From: Poriferisodalis sp965231925
Lineage (GTDB): Bacteria; Actinomycetota; Acidimicrobiia; Acidimicrobiales; Poriferisodalaceae
Length of the DNA: 64,000 bases
Assembly: GCA_965231925.1 (NCBI GenBank)
Contig: OZ246894.1
Span: 1 to 64,000 of the forward strand
Direction of reading: 5' to 3'
Made by a program: the position numbers and the translations under genes. Positions 32,459-43,168 of this stretch are shown here, one piece after another. The notes beneath the pieces were generated by a model, which was not told the DNA's origin, did no database searches, and saw only the letters and a program-made list of their open reading frames with translations. Positions within the stretch are counted from its first letter, which is position 1. Every line of letters starts with the position of its first letter.

Positions 32459-33385
32459 ATGTCAGCGGGCCCCGGTCATTACGCCATTGTTGATGTGACG
32501 AGCTGGCGGGCGATTGGTGATGAGCAGCTTGGCACCAAACCCAAGCGTTGGCTCATGCGTCCCGATTCCGATGAGCGCTGGCTCTTGAAGTACGTCACGC
32601 ACAGTACCTGTAACGATGGAACCCGCTACCAGAAGGGCGATGATTGGGCGGAACGCGTCGCGTGCGGTGTGGCCCGAAAGCTCGGGATCCCGGCCGCGCG
32701 CACCGAGCTCGCGGTGGAGCACTCCAGTGGAGCGATTCGCATGGGGATCATCAGCAGGTCAGTGCTCGCAGCTCCAGACACGCAGGGGCGTCCGACTGAG
32801 GAACTCGTTTCCGGCAACGAACTCCTGGCCGAACCAGTCTCGGAGGGTGCCCGTCATGGCTACACCGTGGAGGCCGTTGAGCAGGCGCTGCTTCCGGTTC
32901 AACCCCCGAGCGAATCGCCGCCGGGACTCAGCGCATGGGACGTCTTCGTCGGGTATCTCGTTCTCGACGCGCTGATCGGCAACACCGATCGGCACGAAGA
33001 GAATTGGGCTGCCATAGCGAATGTGCGCGAGCGAAGGCTCGCCCCAACTTTTGACCACGCCTCGTCGCTGGGATTCCTGTTGTCGGATGAACGACGACAG
33101 CAACGCTTAGCCACGGCAGATCAGGGCTTCACGCCCGAAGGATTCGCAGATCGTGCCAAATCTCCGTTCGCTGGCAAGCCGCATCCAATCGAAGTCGCAA
33201 TAGGGGCACTTGACCGCTGCGCAGCCGATGTCCAAGACCACTGGCTGAGCCAGTGCAGTGATGCCGACCGCTTGGCGGAGGCTGTCGCCCTCGTGCCGCG
33301 GGACCGCATGTCTGCAACGGCGCAGCAGTTCGCGGAACGGGTGCTCAGGCGCAATATCGCGCGGTTACTCGGTGCGCGTCGCTAA
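32459..33385 (+). CDS. HipA-like serine/threonine kinase domain protein (HipT/CtkA type)
   Basis: A 308-residue protein with a HipA-type kinase core: ATP-site Lys in RWLLKYV (about residue 44), Glu in the following helix (DDWAERVACGVARKLGIP), the catalytic loop NTDRHEENW (about 178-186) and the Mg-binding Asp in FDHASSLG. It lacks the long HipA N-terminal subdomain, a part that the next gene appears to supply. Such kinases phosphorylate translation factors or tRNA synthetases in HipA, HipT or CtkA systems; the target here is unknown. Start ATG 32459 follows GGAGG. It probably forms an operon with the HIRAN gene 34 bases downstream. Confidence 0.72.
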   Translation: MSAGPGHYAIVDVTSWRAIGDEQLGTKPKRWLMRPDSDERWLLKYVTHSTCNDGTRYQKGDDWAERVACGVARKLGIPAARTELAVEHSSGAIRMGIISRSVLAAPDTQGRPTEELVSGNELLAEPVSEGARHGYTVEAVEQALLPVQPPSESPPGLSAWDVFVGYLVLDALIGNTDRHEENWAAIANVRERRLAPTFDHASSLGFLLSDERRQQRLATADQGFTPEGFADRAKSPFAGKPHPIEVAIGALDRCAADVQDHWLSQCSDADRLAEAVALVPRDRMSATAQQFAERVLRRNIARLLGARR

Positions 33386-33419
33386 GTTCGTGTCACACCC
33401 CACACTTACGGTGAGAGTC

Positions 33420-34163
33420 ATGTCCCCACGAGGCGAGCGCCGCCTGTACGCCGCTTGGCGCAACCCTGACGGATTGATCCGGCCGGTCGGCATTCTCACG
33501 CTCCGCAAATCTGGTGACAGTCAGTGCTACCGGTTCGCCTACTTGAAGGCTGCTGAGCAGTTCGAGGGCTTCCATGGTCTTCCCGGCCTGCCTGATTTGC
33601 ATGTTGTCCATGAGAGCGAACAACTCTTCCCGGTGTTCCGCAATCGGCTGATGCCGCGCCGTCGACCCGACTATGAGGACTTCTTGCAGAGGCTCAACCT
33701 AGATGTTGAGACCGATCCATTCGAAGTTCTGATTCGCAGCGAGGGCTGGAAGGCAACGGATCGCGTGGAGGTGTTCGCACATCCTGAGCGAACCCACGAC
33801 GGCGATCTCTCCATGCTCTTCTTCCTGCGCGGGATTCGCCATCTTGAAGGCGCCGAGCGCGCCACCCTCGATGTGCAAGTCGGCGATGCACTCGAACTTG
33901 AGAAGGAAGCCTCAAACCCAGTGAACCCGCGAGCGGTGCTCGTGTGTACACGAACGGACCGTCGCATCGGCTGGGTTCCTGACTGCCTAGTGGACGTCAT
34001 TCACGAATTGGGCGAGCAAGCAGTCGAGATCAAAGTCACCGCCGAGCATGTCAACCCGGTGAGCGCTCCGCTCCACATGCGGTTGTTGTGCCGTTTGCTG
34101 GCACCTTGGCCGCAGGGATACGAACCCCTCACCGGACCGGACTATCAGCCCATCGCCGCGTGA
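33420..34163 (+). CDS. HipS-like / HIRAN domain protein
   Basis: A 247-residue protein. The N-terminal 90 residues (RRLYAAWRNPDGLIRPVGIL, then YRFAYLKAAEQFEGF, FPVFRNRLMPRRRPDY) resemble the HipA N-terminal subdomain, known as a separate HipS protein in HipBST systems. The C-terminal part (residues 155-235) looks like a HIRAN domain: VGDALELEKEASNPVNPRA followed by IGWVPDCLVDVIHEL. HIRAN domains bind DNA ends or stalled forks in helicases and occur alone in bacteria. The ATG at 33420 was chosen because of GGTGAGAG upstream and family-like N-terminus; GTG codons at 33372 and 33390 are alternatives. Partner of the kinase upstream. Confidence 0.65.
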   Translation: MSPRGERRLYAAWRNPDGLIRPVGILTLRKSGDSQCYRFAYLKAAEQFEGFHGLPGLPDLHVVHESEQLFPVFRNRLMPRRRPDYEDFLQRLNLDVETDPFEVLIRSEGWKATDRVEVFAHPERTHDGDLSMLFFLRGIRHLEGAERATLDVQVGDALELEKEASNPVNPRAVLVCTRTDRRIGWVPDCLVDVIHELGEQAVEIKVTAEHVNPVSAPLHMRLLCRLLAPWPQGYEPLTGPDYQPIAA

Positions 34164-34235
34164 GACGAATACCCAGTTCAGCTCTTGACGCACGCGATAT
34201 ATCAACCGCTGGGCGATTCTGCTGAGAGGACTGCA

Positions 34236-36356
34236 TCAACGCACCTCGACGCGGGCGATGTCGCCGGCGGGCTCGAAGCCCAGCACCTGGCCGAGGAAGG
34301 ACAGCTCGGCTTCAAGCGCGGCCACGATGTTGGGCCCGCGGCGGAAGCCGTGCCCCTCACCCTCGAACAGCAGGTAGGCGTGCGGCACGCCCGCGTTCGC
34401 CAGAGCTTCGACGACCTGTTCGGACTGGCTCTGGGGCACCACCCGGTCTTCGGTGCCCTGCAGCACGATCATCGGGGTCGCAAGCTGGTCGGTGCGCCAG
34501 ATCGGCGAGCGCTCCCGGTACAGGTCGGCCTCGGCGGGCCACGGGCCGATCAGCCCGTCGAGATATCGGGCCTCGAATTTGTGCGTGTCGCGAGCGAGCG
34601 CCTCGAGGTCGGCCACGCCGTAGCGGGAGATGCCGGCTGCGAACACGTCGCTCCCCGTGAGCGCGCACAGCGTGGTGTAGCCGCCAGCCGAGCCGCCCTT
34701 GATGACCAGCCGCTGCGTGTCGACGGCGCCCTCGCGGGCCAGATGCAGCGCAGCGTTGATGCAGTCCTGCGTGTCGACGACGCCCCACTGGCCCGCCAGC
34801 AGGTTGCGGAAGGCGGTGCCGTAGCCGGTGCTGCCGCCATAGTTCACATCCACCACGGCGATGCCACGGGTCGTCCAGTACTGGATGCCCAGATCGAGCG
34901 AGCTGCGGGCCGAGCCCGTCGGTCCGCCGTGGCTGAGCACCAGCAGCGGCGGAAGCTCGTTCGACGAGGCTGAGCCGGCAGCGTCCGCGGGCGACGGTTC
35001 GATGGACGAACCGCGAGCAGCGACCTCAGCGAGATGCCCGGACAGGGCCGAGTTGGCGGGCGGGAAGAAGAACGCGTGCGCTTGGCGCCCGTCGGCGCTG
35101 TCGAAGGTGAATGCCTCGGGGACCGAGACATCGGTGGGCTCCAGGGTTGAGGATTCGGCGGCGCTGAGCTGGCGATGCGTGCCGTCGGATGCAATCTCGA
35201 CGACGGCAGCTCTATGGGTCCAGCCCGCGGCAACGGTGACCGCGGTGCCAGCAGCCGTCACCGCGAGCCGGCCGAAATCGGTGAACCCGCTCGGGATCTC
35301 CACCAGCCGGCCATCGTGAGTACGTCCGAGATGGCTGACGCCATCGGCTGTCCAAGTGCACCACAGCGTGCCGTCACCGTCCCAGCCATAGGTGGCCTGT
35401 GCGAACACCCATGCAGGAACCCCGAACTCGCGGCGGGCGCTGCTCGTGTCAGCATCAGCCAGCAGCGGTTCGGTGTCACCGGTCTCGGCATCGACACGAT
35501 GTATCGACCACCAGCCGTCGACGTCGGTCACGATGTGCAGGTCGCCGTCGGGGCTCCATGCCGGCTGGGTCAGCGCGGGGCCGTCACACAGCACCCGGTC
35601 GGTGCCGGGCACTGGCTCGCCGTCACGGAGTTCCACCAGATGCAGGCGGGTGTGGTCCCACGGCATGTTCGGGTGGTCCCAGCTGAGGTAGGCCAGCTCG
35701 AATCCGTCCGGCGAAGGCCGAGGCGAGGAGTAGAAGTCGGCACCGGATGCCACGACGTTGACCGTCCCGTCGAGGCGCACCGTGACGAGCTCGTTGGTCG
35801 GCTCGCCTGCGGCGTCGGGGTGCGACTCTCGCACCCACACCGTGACCGGCTCGAATCTCCCGTCGCCGGCGGTGGGACGCGGTGAGGGCACCACCGCCGG
35901 GTCGGCATAGCGCAGGCTCCGCGGCACTTCGGGTTCGGGGGTAATCGGGTTCGGGGCAGTGTTTCCTGCCACGTCGAACAGTCGGATCCGGTGGTCGTTC
36001 ATGCAGCTGCCCAGCACGAAGTGGCTTCCGTCTGGCGCTTCCAACGGCAGCCATGCGCCGCCGCCGTATTCGTGCACCGCGGTGCGGATGTCTGCCTCGG
36101 ATGTATGGGGAACGTCCGCGGGCGCCGCATCGGGCTCGTCGAGCCTCACCCGGACGACGGCGCCCCGCCCGCGCTCGAGTGGCCGCTCTTCGACCCAGTA
36201 GGCCCAGCTTCCCGCGACCCGCGGTTCCACCCGACGCACAGCTCCCGCTGCGACGTCGGCCGCCTGCAGCGGCGATGGCCACGCACCATGTGGAATATCC
36301 CCGAAATCACCGGGATTTCGGGCCGCATTATCTTGACAATTGGATGGCGAACTCAT
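34236..36356 (-). CDS. S9-family prolyl oligopeptidase-like serine peptidase
   Basis: A 706-residue protein. The N-terminal two thirds form a WD/beta-propeller-like region (YAELSYLSWDHPNMPWD-type strands, WSPDGDLHIVTDVDGWWSIH). The C-terminal alpha/beta hydrolase has LVLSHGGPTGSARSSLD, the nucleophile in KGGSAGGYTTLCAL, an Asp in GTEDRVVPQSQ and a His in EGEGHGFRRG. No signal peptide, so probably a cytoplasmic peptidase or acyl-aminoacyl peptidase of the S9C type. Start ATG with GAGGA upstream. Single gene, convergent with the HIRAN gene. Confidence 0.88.
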   Translation of the reverse strand: MSSPSNCQDNAARNPGDFGDIPHGAWPSPLQAADVAAGAVRRVEPRVAGSWAYWVEERPLERGRGAVVRVRLDEPDAAPADVPHTSEADIRTAVHEYGGGAWLPLEAPDGSHFVLGSCMNDHRIRLFDVAGNTAPNPITPEPEVPRSLRYADPAVVPSPRPTAGDGRFEPVTVWVRESHPDAAGEPTNELVTVRLDGTVNVVASGADFYSSPRPSPDGFELAYLSWDHPNMPWDHTRLHLVELRDGEPVPGTDRVLCDGPALTQPAWSPDGDLHIVTDVDGWWSIHRVDAETGDTEPLLADADTSSARREFGVPAWVFAQATYGWDGDGTLWCTWTADGVSHLGRTHDGRLVEIPSGFTDFGRLAVTAAGTAVTVAAGWTHRAAVVEIASDGTHRQLSAAESSTLEPTDVSVPEAFTFDSADGRQAHAFFFPPANSALSGHLAEVAARGSSIEPSPADAAGSASSNELPPLLVLSHGGPTGSARSSLDLGIQYWTTRGIAVVDVNYGGSTGYGTAFRNLLAGQWGVVDTQDCINAALHLAREGAVDTQRLVIKGGSAGGYTTLCALTGSDVFAAGISRYGVADLEALARDTHKFEARYLDGLIGPWPAEADLYRERSPIWRTDQLATPMIVLQGTEDRVVPQSQSEQVVEALANAGVPHAYLLFEGEGHGFRRGPNIVAALEAELSFLGQVLGFEPAGDIARVEVR

Positions 36357-36461
36357 AGGTTCCTCGGTGGTTTCGACAAACTGCCGCGGTCATTTACAGT
36401 GGACACTTCCCGCGGCGGCGTGAGCGTGCGCTCCGGGCTTCCACCGGCCCGTGACGCGCCA

Positions 36462-36499
36462 GTGGACCGGGGGAGCGCCCACCAACTCCCCCGGTCCAC
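36462..36499 (-). terminator. Strong hairpin terminator after xseAB
   Basis: A perfect 14-bp inverted repeat, GTGGACCGGGGGAG (36462-36475) and CTCCCCCGGTCCAC (36486-36499), with a 10-base loop. It lies just past the xseB stop and before the S9 peptidase gene, both on the minus strand. There is no T tract, as is common for actinobacterial terminators. Confidence 0.65.
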
Positions 36500-36527
36500 A
36501 CTTTCCTGCGACGCCGCGGGCCGAGCC

Positions 36528-36785
36528 TTAGGAGGCTTCCTCGTCGGCCGACGCCGGCTCGTGCTGGGCCAGGATCGTCTGAAGGGACAGTTCCGTGGCG
36601 CGTAGGCGCCCTTCGCAATGCGCGATCAGGCGCGAGGCGCGTTCGACCTGGGAGGCCAGCGCGTCGATGTCGACGTCGTCGTTCTCGAGGCTGGCCAGGA
36701 TGGTCTCGAGCTCGACCATCGACTCGGCATAGCCGCCGAATTCGGCATCGTCCGCCTCCGCGCCATCGTCGGTGTCTTCAGCCAT
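36528..36785 (-). CDS. xseB: Exodeoxyribonuclease VII small subunit
   Basis: An 85-residue acidic helical protein with the XseB pattern: SMVELETILASLENDDVDID, LASQVERASRLIAHCEGRL and LSLQTIL. It binds XseA to form exonuclease VII, which degrades single-stranded DNA to oligonucleotides. Start at ATG 36785; it overlaps the end of xseA by 8 bases, so translation is coupled. The N-terminus has a 20-residue Asp/Glu-rich extension. Confidence 0.92.
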   Translation of the reverse strand: MAEDTDDGAEADDAEFGGYAESMVELETILASLENDDVDIDALASQVERASRLIAHCEGRLRATELSLQTILAQHEPASADEEAS

Positions 36786-38253
36786 CAGTGGTCCTTCCCG
36801 TTGTCGGATCATCAGCCGGCCTGTCTGGCTGACTGCCGGTAGTCCTGCTGCCTTGAACGACGCTGGGGAACACAGCGCGTTGGGTCTCGGTGGAGATGGA
36901 GTCGCCGGCTGCAGGCATCTCTCGCACGATGCTGCCGTCGGCCGCTCGTGTGATCGAGAAACCCCGAGCCAGGGTTCGCTCGGGCGCGACCGCCGACACG
37001 AGTGCCGATGCGGAACGCAACCGCGCCTTTGCTGCGCTGAGGCGTCGCGTCGAGGCCCGTTTCAACCGGGGCCGTTGGGCACGAAGCGACGCCAGCCCGC
37101 GCTGGGCATGGGTGTGACTGCGCTGCAGTGCGCGGCTGGCGCTGGCGAGCCTGCCGGCCGCTGCGCGGCAATGACGCTGCGCGTGATGATCCAGCCGCAG
37201 CCGGGCCTCGCCGAGCTGCGCACGCGGGCGCGCCAGGCGGCGCTCGGCCAGCAAGCCGAGTGCTCCTCGCGCTGTCGCCAGGCGCGCTGTGGCGGTCGAC
37301 GTCCTCGAGCGAGCGGCACGGTCGATCTCGCGGCGGGCTTGGTTCAGGCGTTCATCGAACGCGGCGACATTCCCAACGAGCGCGCTGGCGCATGCGGTCG
37401 GTGTCTTGGCTGCGGTATGTGCCACTTGGTCTGCTACCGAGGTGTCGATCTCGTGGCCGATCCCGCAGAACACCGGCAGCGGGCACGTCGCGATGGCTGT
37501 GGCAACGCTGGCGAGGTCAAACGCCAGCAGATCGGTGCGGTCACCCCCGCCGCGCACGAGCGCGATTACGTCGACATCGGCTTGGCCGAGCGTGCGCAAC
37601 GCTGCGACGAGGTCGGCTTCGGCTGTCACGCCCTGCACCCGGGCGTCGCACAGCAGCACCTCGAACGCGTAGCCGCTCGACTCGAGTTCATGGACGAAGT
37701 CAGCGTGGGCGGCGCTGCCGGCGGCTGTGATGAGCCCGACGCGCAGCGGCACCAACGCGAGCGGCACAGCGGCATTGCGCCGCAGCAGGCCCGACGCGGC
37801 CAATTCGGCCAGCGTGCGCTCACGGTCAGCCGCCAGCACGCCGAGCGTGAAGTGCGGATCGACGCCGCTCATGATGAGCTGGACCTGCCCGCTGCCGGCG
37901 TAGTACTCCACCTCGGCGCGGATCCGCACCTCAATGCCGTCGTCGAGCGTCAGCCCGCCGCCGCCGGCGAGGTCGCGGTTCACGAACCGCTGACGTCCCT
38001 TGAACAGCGCCACCCGCATGCGATCGCCGCGACGGTCGTCGCCCGTCCCTGGCTCGATGAGGTTGAAGTAGATGTGGCCGCTTGCTGCCACCGAGTAGCC
38101 GATGATCTCGCCGCGTACCCAGACCTCGGCGGGGAAGGCCCGCTGGATCGTCTCGCCGATGGCGTGTGCAAGTGCAGAGACTGACCACGTGCCGTCGGGC
38201 TGCCCGGAAACCCCGCCTGCCGGGGTTCGGTAGCTCTCCACAGCGCTGCTCAC
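36778..38253 (-). CDS. xseA: Exodeoxyribonuclease VII large subunit
   Basis: A 491-residue catalytic subunit of exonuclease VII. The N-terminal OB fold (WSVSALAHAIGETIQRAF, VWVRGEIIGYSVAASGHIYF) is followed by the catalytic domain with GLITAAGSAAHADFVHEL, VIALVRGGGDRTDLLAFD and PVFCGIGHEIDTSVADQVA, the conserved nuclease signature. A coiled-coil region (LNQARREIDRAARSRTSTAT) precedes the C-terminus. Start is GTG. First gene of a two-gene operon with xseB. Confidence 0.95.
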   Translation of the reverse strand: MSSAVESYRTPAGGVSGQPDGTWSVSALAHAIGETIQRAFPAEVWVRGEIIGYSVAASGHIYFNLIEPGTGDDRRGDRMRVALFKGRQRFVNRDLAGGGGLTLDDGIEVRIRAEVEYYAGSGQVQLIMSGVDPHFTLGVLAADRERTLAELAASGLLRRNAAVPLALVPLRVGLITAAGSAAHADFVHELESSGYAFEVLLCDARVQGVTAEADLVAALRTLGQADVDVIALVRGGGDRTDLLAFDLASVATAIATCPLPVFCGIGHEIDTSVADQVAHTAAKTPTACASALVGNVAAFDERLNQARREIDRAARSRTSTATARLATARGALGLLAERRLARPRAQLGEARLRLDHHAQRHCRAAAGRLASASRALQRSHTHAQRGLASLRAQRPRLKRASTRRLSAAKARLRSASALVSAVAPERTLARGFSITRAADGSIVREMPAAGDSISTETQRAVFPSVVQGSRTTGSQPDRPADDPTTGRTTDG

Positions 38254-38360
38254 GGCCCTGAGGCTGTCACGAATTCGCCTTCCGCGCGACCGATTATTGC
38301 CGTGTCGCAGGGGCCGCGGGCGAGGCGGTCAGCCGTGCAGGCGTCGATAGGGTGCGCTGC

Positions 38361-38447
38361 GGAAGGTTGCCAGAGCGGACGAATGGGGCGGTCTCGAAAA
38401 CCGTTGTGGCCTTCGGGTCACCGTGGGTTCGAATCCCACACCTTCCG
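38361..38447 (+). tRNA. tRNA-Ser (anticodon CGA)
   Basis: An 87-base class II tRNA. Acceptor stem GGAAGGT pairs with ACCTTCC; discriminator G at 38447. The anticodon loop is CTCGAAA with anticodon CGA, a long variable arm follows (TGTGGCCTTCGGGTCACC region), and the T arm contains GGTTCGAATCCCAC. CCA is not encoded. Confidence 0.95.
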
Positions 38448-38485
38448 CATCTTCCGCCGTCACCGCAGATCGGTCTGGCGGCGAC

Positions 38486-40042
38486 TCACGACCGCAGCTT
38501 GAACCGCTGGATCTTGCCAGTCGCAGTCTTGGGCAGATCGTCGACGATCTCGTAGCGGCGAGGCCGCTTGTAGCCGGCCAGCCGCTCACGGCACAAGGCG
38601 GTCAGGTCGCGCGTCAGGTCGTCGGCAGTGACGAGGTCGCCGTCGACGGGAGTCACGTAGGCCACGGGTCGCAGCACGCCGTCGGTGTCGTGCTCGCCGA
38701 CCACCGCCGCTTCGAGCACGGTGGGGTGCTCGATCAGGGTGGCCTCGACCTCGGCTGGTGACACCCACTCGCCGCCGACGCGCAGCATGTCGTCGACCCG
38801 GCCCAGGTACGTGTGATATCCATCGGCGTCGACGTCGTACAGATCGCCCGTTCGCATCCACGGGCCCTCGAAGGTGGCCCGGTTCGTCTCGGATCGACAC
38901 CAGTATCCCGTCGTCATAGACCGGCCCTTGACGAGAAGCTGGCCCGGCTCGCCGGGAGGTTGATCCCGGCCGCTGTCGTCGACGATGCGGATCTCGTAGC
39001 CGGCCACCGGCTTGCCGGTTGTTCCGGGCCGCAGGTCCGCAAGCGAGTTGGACAGGTAGACGTGGAGCATCTCGGTCGAGCCGATGCCGTCGAGCACCGT
39101 GACGCCGAACCGCTCGCTGAACCGCTCGAAGGTCTCGGCCGGCAGCGGCTCGGCAGCCGAGGCGGCCAGGCGGACCGAGGCAAAGGTGTCGTCGGCCAGA
39201 TCGGAGCTGTTGAGTGCCGCGTAGAAGGTGGGAATGCAAAAGAACAATGTCGGCCGATGGGCGGTCACCAATTCGGCGACCCGCGCCGGCGTCGGCGGCC
39301 TGGCGGGTTCGAGAATCGCCGAAGCTCCGACCGAGAACGGGAAGCTGAGCGAGTTGCCAAGCCCGTAGGCGTGGAACATCGGTCCGACCGAATAGCACCG
39401 ATCCTCGGGCGTGATCTCGAGGACGGAGCGGGCGTAGGTCTCGCAGGTGACGCGGATGTCGGCATGGCGGTGCGCCGCCAGCTTGGGCTGTCCGGTCGAG
39501 CCTGATGTGCAAAGCCAGAAACCCGGCGATTCGTCCCACGTCAGGTACGGCGCGCCGTCGGCACCTTCGGCCCCGGCGCCGAACTCATCCCAGCTCAGAA
39601 GGTGGGCGTGTCCGTTGCTGGTATCGGGCGGAAGGTCGCCAGCCACGATCACCGTCGCGATTTCCGGCGCCCCCGAGCACAGATCACCGATGCAGCCGGC
39701 GACGGCTTCGGAAACGACTGCGACTGTGGCGCGCGCGCCGGCCGTGATCACGGCGAGATCTCGGCCCGGCAGCAGCGGGTTCATCGGGACCGGCACGGCA
39801 CCGATCCGCAGCGCGCCCAAGAACACAGCCACGTACCGAACCGAGTCGAGCATCGCCATGGCGACGCGCTCCTCGGGTCGCACGCCGAGCCCCCGCAGCG
39901 CAGCTGCGGTTTGAGCAATCTCGTCGGCAAGCTCGCGGTAGGTGTATCGCTGGTCATCGCAGATCACGGCCAACCGGTCACCGTCGCCGGCAGCGACGCG
40001 ACGGTCGACCAGCCAAGTCGCAGCATTGAACGGTTCGAGCAT
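38486..40042 (-). CDS. Benzoate-CoA ligase-like AMP-forming acyl-CoA synthetase
   Basis: A 518-residue member of the ANL superfamily. The ATP-binding P-loop is LCTSGSTGQPKLAAH (about residue 178); further motifs are GIGSTEMLHVYLSN, typical of benzoate-CoA ligases, the hinge region DLYDVDADGYHTYLGRVDDM and the C-terminal Lys in PKTATGKIQRFKLR. It activates an aromatic carboxylate, most likely benzoate, to its CoA ester with ATP. It is the last gene of a boxC-boxB-ligase operon on the minus strand, 23 bases after boxB, and would supply their substrate. A related aromatic acid cannot be excluded. Confidence 0.87.
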   Translation of the reverse strand: MLEPFNAATWLVDRRVAAGDGDRLAVICDDQRYTYRELADEIAQTAAALRGLGVRPEERVAMAMLDSVRYVAVFLGALRIGAVPVPMNPLLPGRDLAVITAGARATVAVVSEAVAGCIGDLCSGAPEIATVIVAGDLPPDTSNGHAHLLSWDEFGAGAEGADGAPYLTWDESPGFWLCTSGSTGQPKLAAHRHADIRVTCETYARSVLEITPEDRCYSVGPMFHAYGLGNSLSFPFSVGASAILEPARPPTPARVAELVTAHRPTLFFCIPTFYAALNSSDLADDTFASVRLAASAAEPLPAETFERFSERFGVTVLDGIGSTEMLHVYLSNSLADLRPGTTGKPVAGYEIRIVDDSGRDQPPGEPGQLLVKGRSMTTGYWCRSETNRATFEGPWMRTGDLYDVDADGYHTYLGRVDDMLRVGGEWVSPAEVEATLIEHPTVLEAAVVGEHDTDGVLRPVAYVTPVDGDLVTADDLTRDLTALCRERLAGYKRPRRYEIVDDLPKTATGKIQRFKLRS

Positions 40043-40065
40043 TGACTGCCTCCTCGCTCGTGACC

Positions 40066-41481
<1,416 letters not shown>

Positions 41482-41483
41482 GT

Positions 41484-43151
41484 TCACACTCTCCTGGTGT
41501 CGAAGTCCGGCCGGGAGCCGGTGCCGAAGCGCTGCAACGCTCCATTCGACCCCACCGCGTTGGGTCGTTGAAAGATCCAGTTCTGCCAAGCCGAGAGGCG
41601 GGAGAAGATCTTGGTCTCCATGGTCTCCGGCCCGACGAAGCGATAGTTCGCCTCCATTGCGGTGAGCGCATCGGGAGAGAAGCTGTTCCGTTCCTCGAGC
41701 GCGATCCTGACTTCGTCGTCCCAGTCGATGTCGTCGGGGGCGAAGGTGACGAGCTCGGCCCCCGCAGCCTCGCGCGCTTCGAGCTCGGTGCCGACGGTGG
41801 CCTCCGCTGCGGCAAGTGCGGCGGGTCGGCCCCAGAACCGGGTCTGGAGCCGGCTGAGGCCATTGGACATAGCGAACAAGCCGAGATTGGCGCCGGTGAG
41901 CCGGATCGTCGCCGGCTCGGGCGGGTCGTCGAGATCTTCCCACGTCCCGTCGAGCATGAAGCTGCGATCGGCGGCGAGCACCAGCTCGGCCAGGACTCCG
42001 GCAAAGCAGCTGCCCGGTTCGATCAGGGTCATCAGCGACCGGGCAGACAGGTCCAATCGCTTGAGCGTCCGTGCCCAGTACAGCCGGATCTCTCGCGCCA
42101 GCCAGTGATCTGGATGATCAGCCAGGAGCTGCTCGGCCGCGCCAACGGCATCAGGATCGCCCGCGGTGCGGAACACCCATGTGCCGATGGCGGTCTCGTT
42201 GAAGCGCAGATGGAGCACGGCCGCGTCGAGCTCGCGTGCGCATCGCAGGACCCAGGCTCCCGCACCGGCTGCGATCAACTCGTCGGGCGTCGCGGGCTGG
42301 GGAGCGTCGGGGGCGGCGATCGTGAATGTGGCCGTGCCCGCTCGCCGGTCGATGCTCACCGACACGGCGGAGTACTCGACGGAGTCGCCGTCGACGGTGC
42401 GGTCGAGCGGCACGAGACGGATTCCAGGCCCGAGATCTGGGCGATCAGACTCGACAGCACGGGCAGCCACGCGCTCGTCAACGAGGTCGCCAAATGAACT
42501 GAGCGGGGCTGCTTGATCGACGAGGCCCCAGTCGACGGCCTGGCGACCCCGGATTCCCTCGGTGCGGGTAGCGAATGCATCGGCGAGATCGCGCCGCACG
42601 TGCCGCTTCTCGACGACGCGGGTGAGCCCCCCGGTGCCGGGCAGCACCGCCAGCAGGGGGATCTCGGGAAGCGAGACCGACGAGGCGCGGTCGTCGACCA
42701 GCAGGATCTCGTCGCAGGCGAGGGCCAACTCGTAGCCGCCTCCGGCAGCCGTGCCGTTGACCGCCGCGATCCACACCTGAGAAGAGTTGGCAGTCGCGTC
42801 CTCGATGCTGTTGCGGGTCTCGTTGGTGAACTTGCAGAAGTTCACCTTGTGCTCATGGGTGGCGCCGGCCAGCATCCCGATGTTGGCGCCCGCACAGAAG
42901 ATCTTGTCGAGGCCGCCGGTGACCACCACCACCTTGACCTCGGGGTGTTCGAATCGCAGCCGTTGGACTGCGTCGTAGAGCTCGATGTCGACACCGAGGT
43001 CGTAGGAGTTGGTCTTGAGCTCGTAGTCGTCGCGCAGCCCTGCGGTCGGGTCCACGTTCATGGTGAGCGTGGCCCGCTCCCGGTCGATCTCCACGACCCA
43101 ATGGCGGTACTGCTCGGGACTCGTCTCAAACTCGATCTCTGGATCGCTCAC
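41484..43151 (-). CDS. boxC: Benzoyl-CoA-dihydrodiol lyase BoxC
   Basis: A 555-residue enoyl-CoA hydratase/isomerase-superfamily protein with the extended length of BoxC, which hydrolytically opens the ring of 2,3-epoxybenzoyl-CoA and releases formate. The crotonase core shows VVVVTGGLDKIFCAGANIGML and AAVNGTAAGGGYELALACD, then SLPEIPLLAVLPGTGGL; the C-terminal half has GSCFAGVLAELVLAADRSFM. The start is GTG 43151 (SDPEIEFETSPEQY), just before the tadA stop region. First gene of the box operon. Confidence 0.92.
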   Translation of the reverse strand: MSDPEIEFETSPEQYRHWVVEIDRERATLTMNVDPTAGLRDDYELKTNSYDLGVDIELYDAVQRLRFEHPEVKVVVVTGGLDKIFCAGANIGMLAGATHEHKVNFCKFTNETRNSIEDATANSSQVWIAAVNGTAAGGGYELALACDEILLVDDRASSVSLPEIPLLAVLPGTGGLTRVVEKRHVRRDLADAFATRTEGIRGRQAVDWGLVDQAAPLSSFGDLVDERVAARAVESDRPDLGPGIRLVPLDRTVDGDSVEYSAVSVSIDRRAGTATFTIAAPDAPQPATPDELIAAGAGAWVLRCARELDAAVLHLRFNETAIGTWVFRTAGDPDAVGAAEQLLADHPDHWLAREIRLYWARTLKRLDLSARSLMTLIEPGSCFAGVLAELVLAADRSFMLDGTWEDLDDPPEPATIRLTGANLGLFAMSNGLSRLQTRFWGRPAALAAAEATVGTELEAREAAGAELVTFAPDDIDWDDEVRIALEERNSFSPDALTAMEANYRFVGPETMETKIFSRLSAWQNWIFQRPNAVGSNGALQRFGTGSRPDFDTRRV

Positions 43152-43168
43152 GGTTCCCCCTCGGCCGC

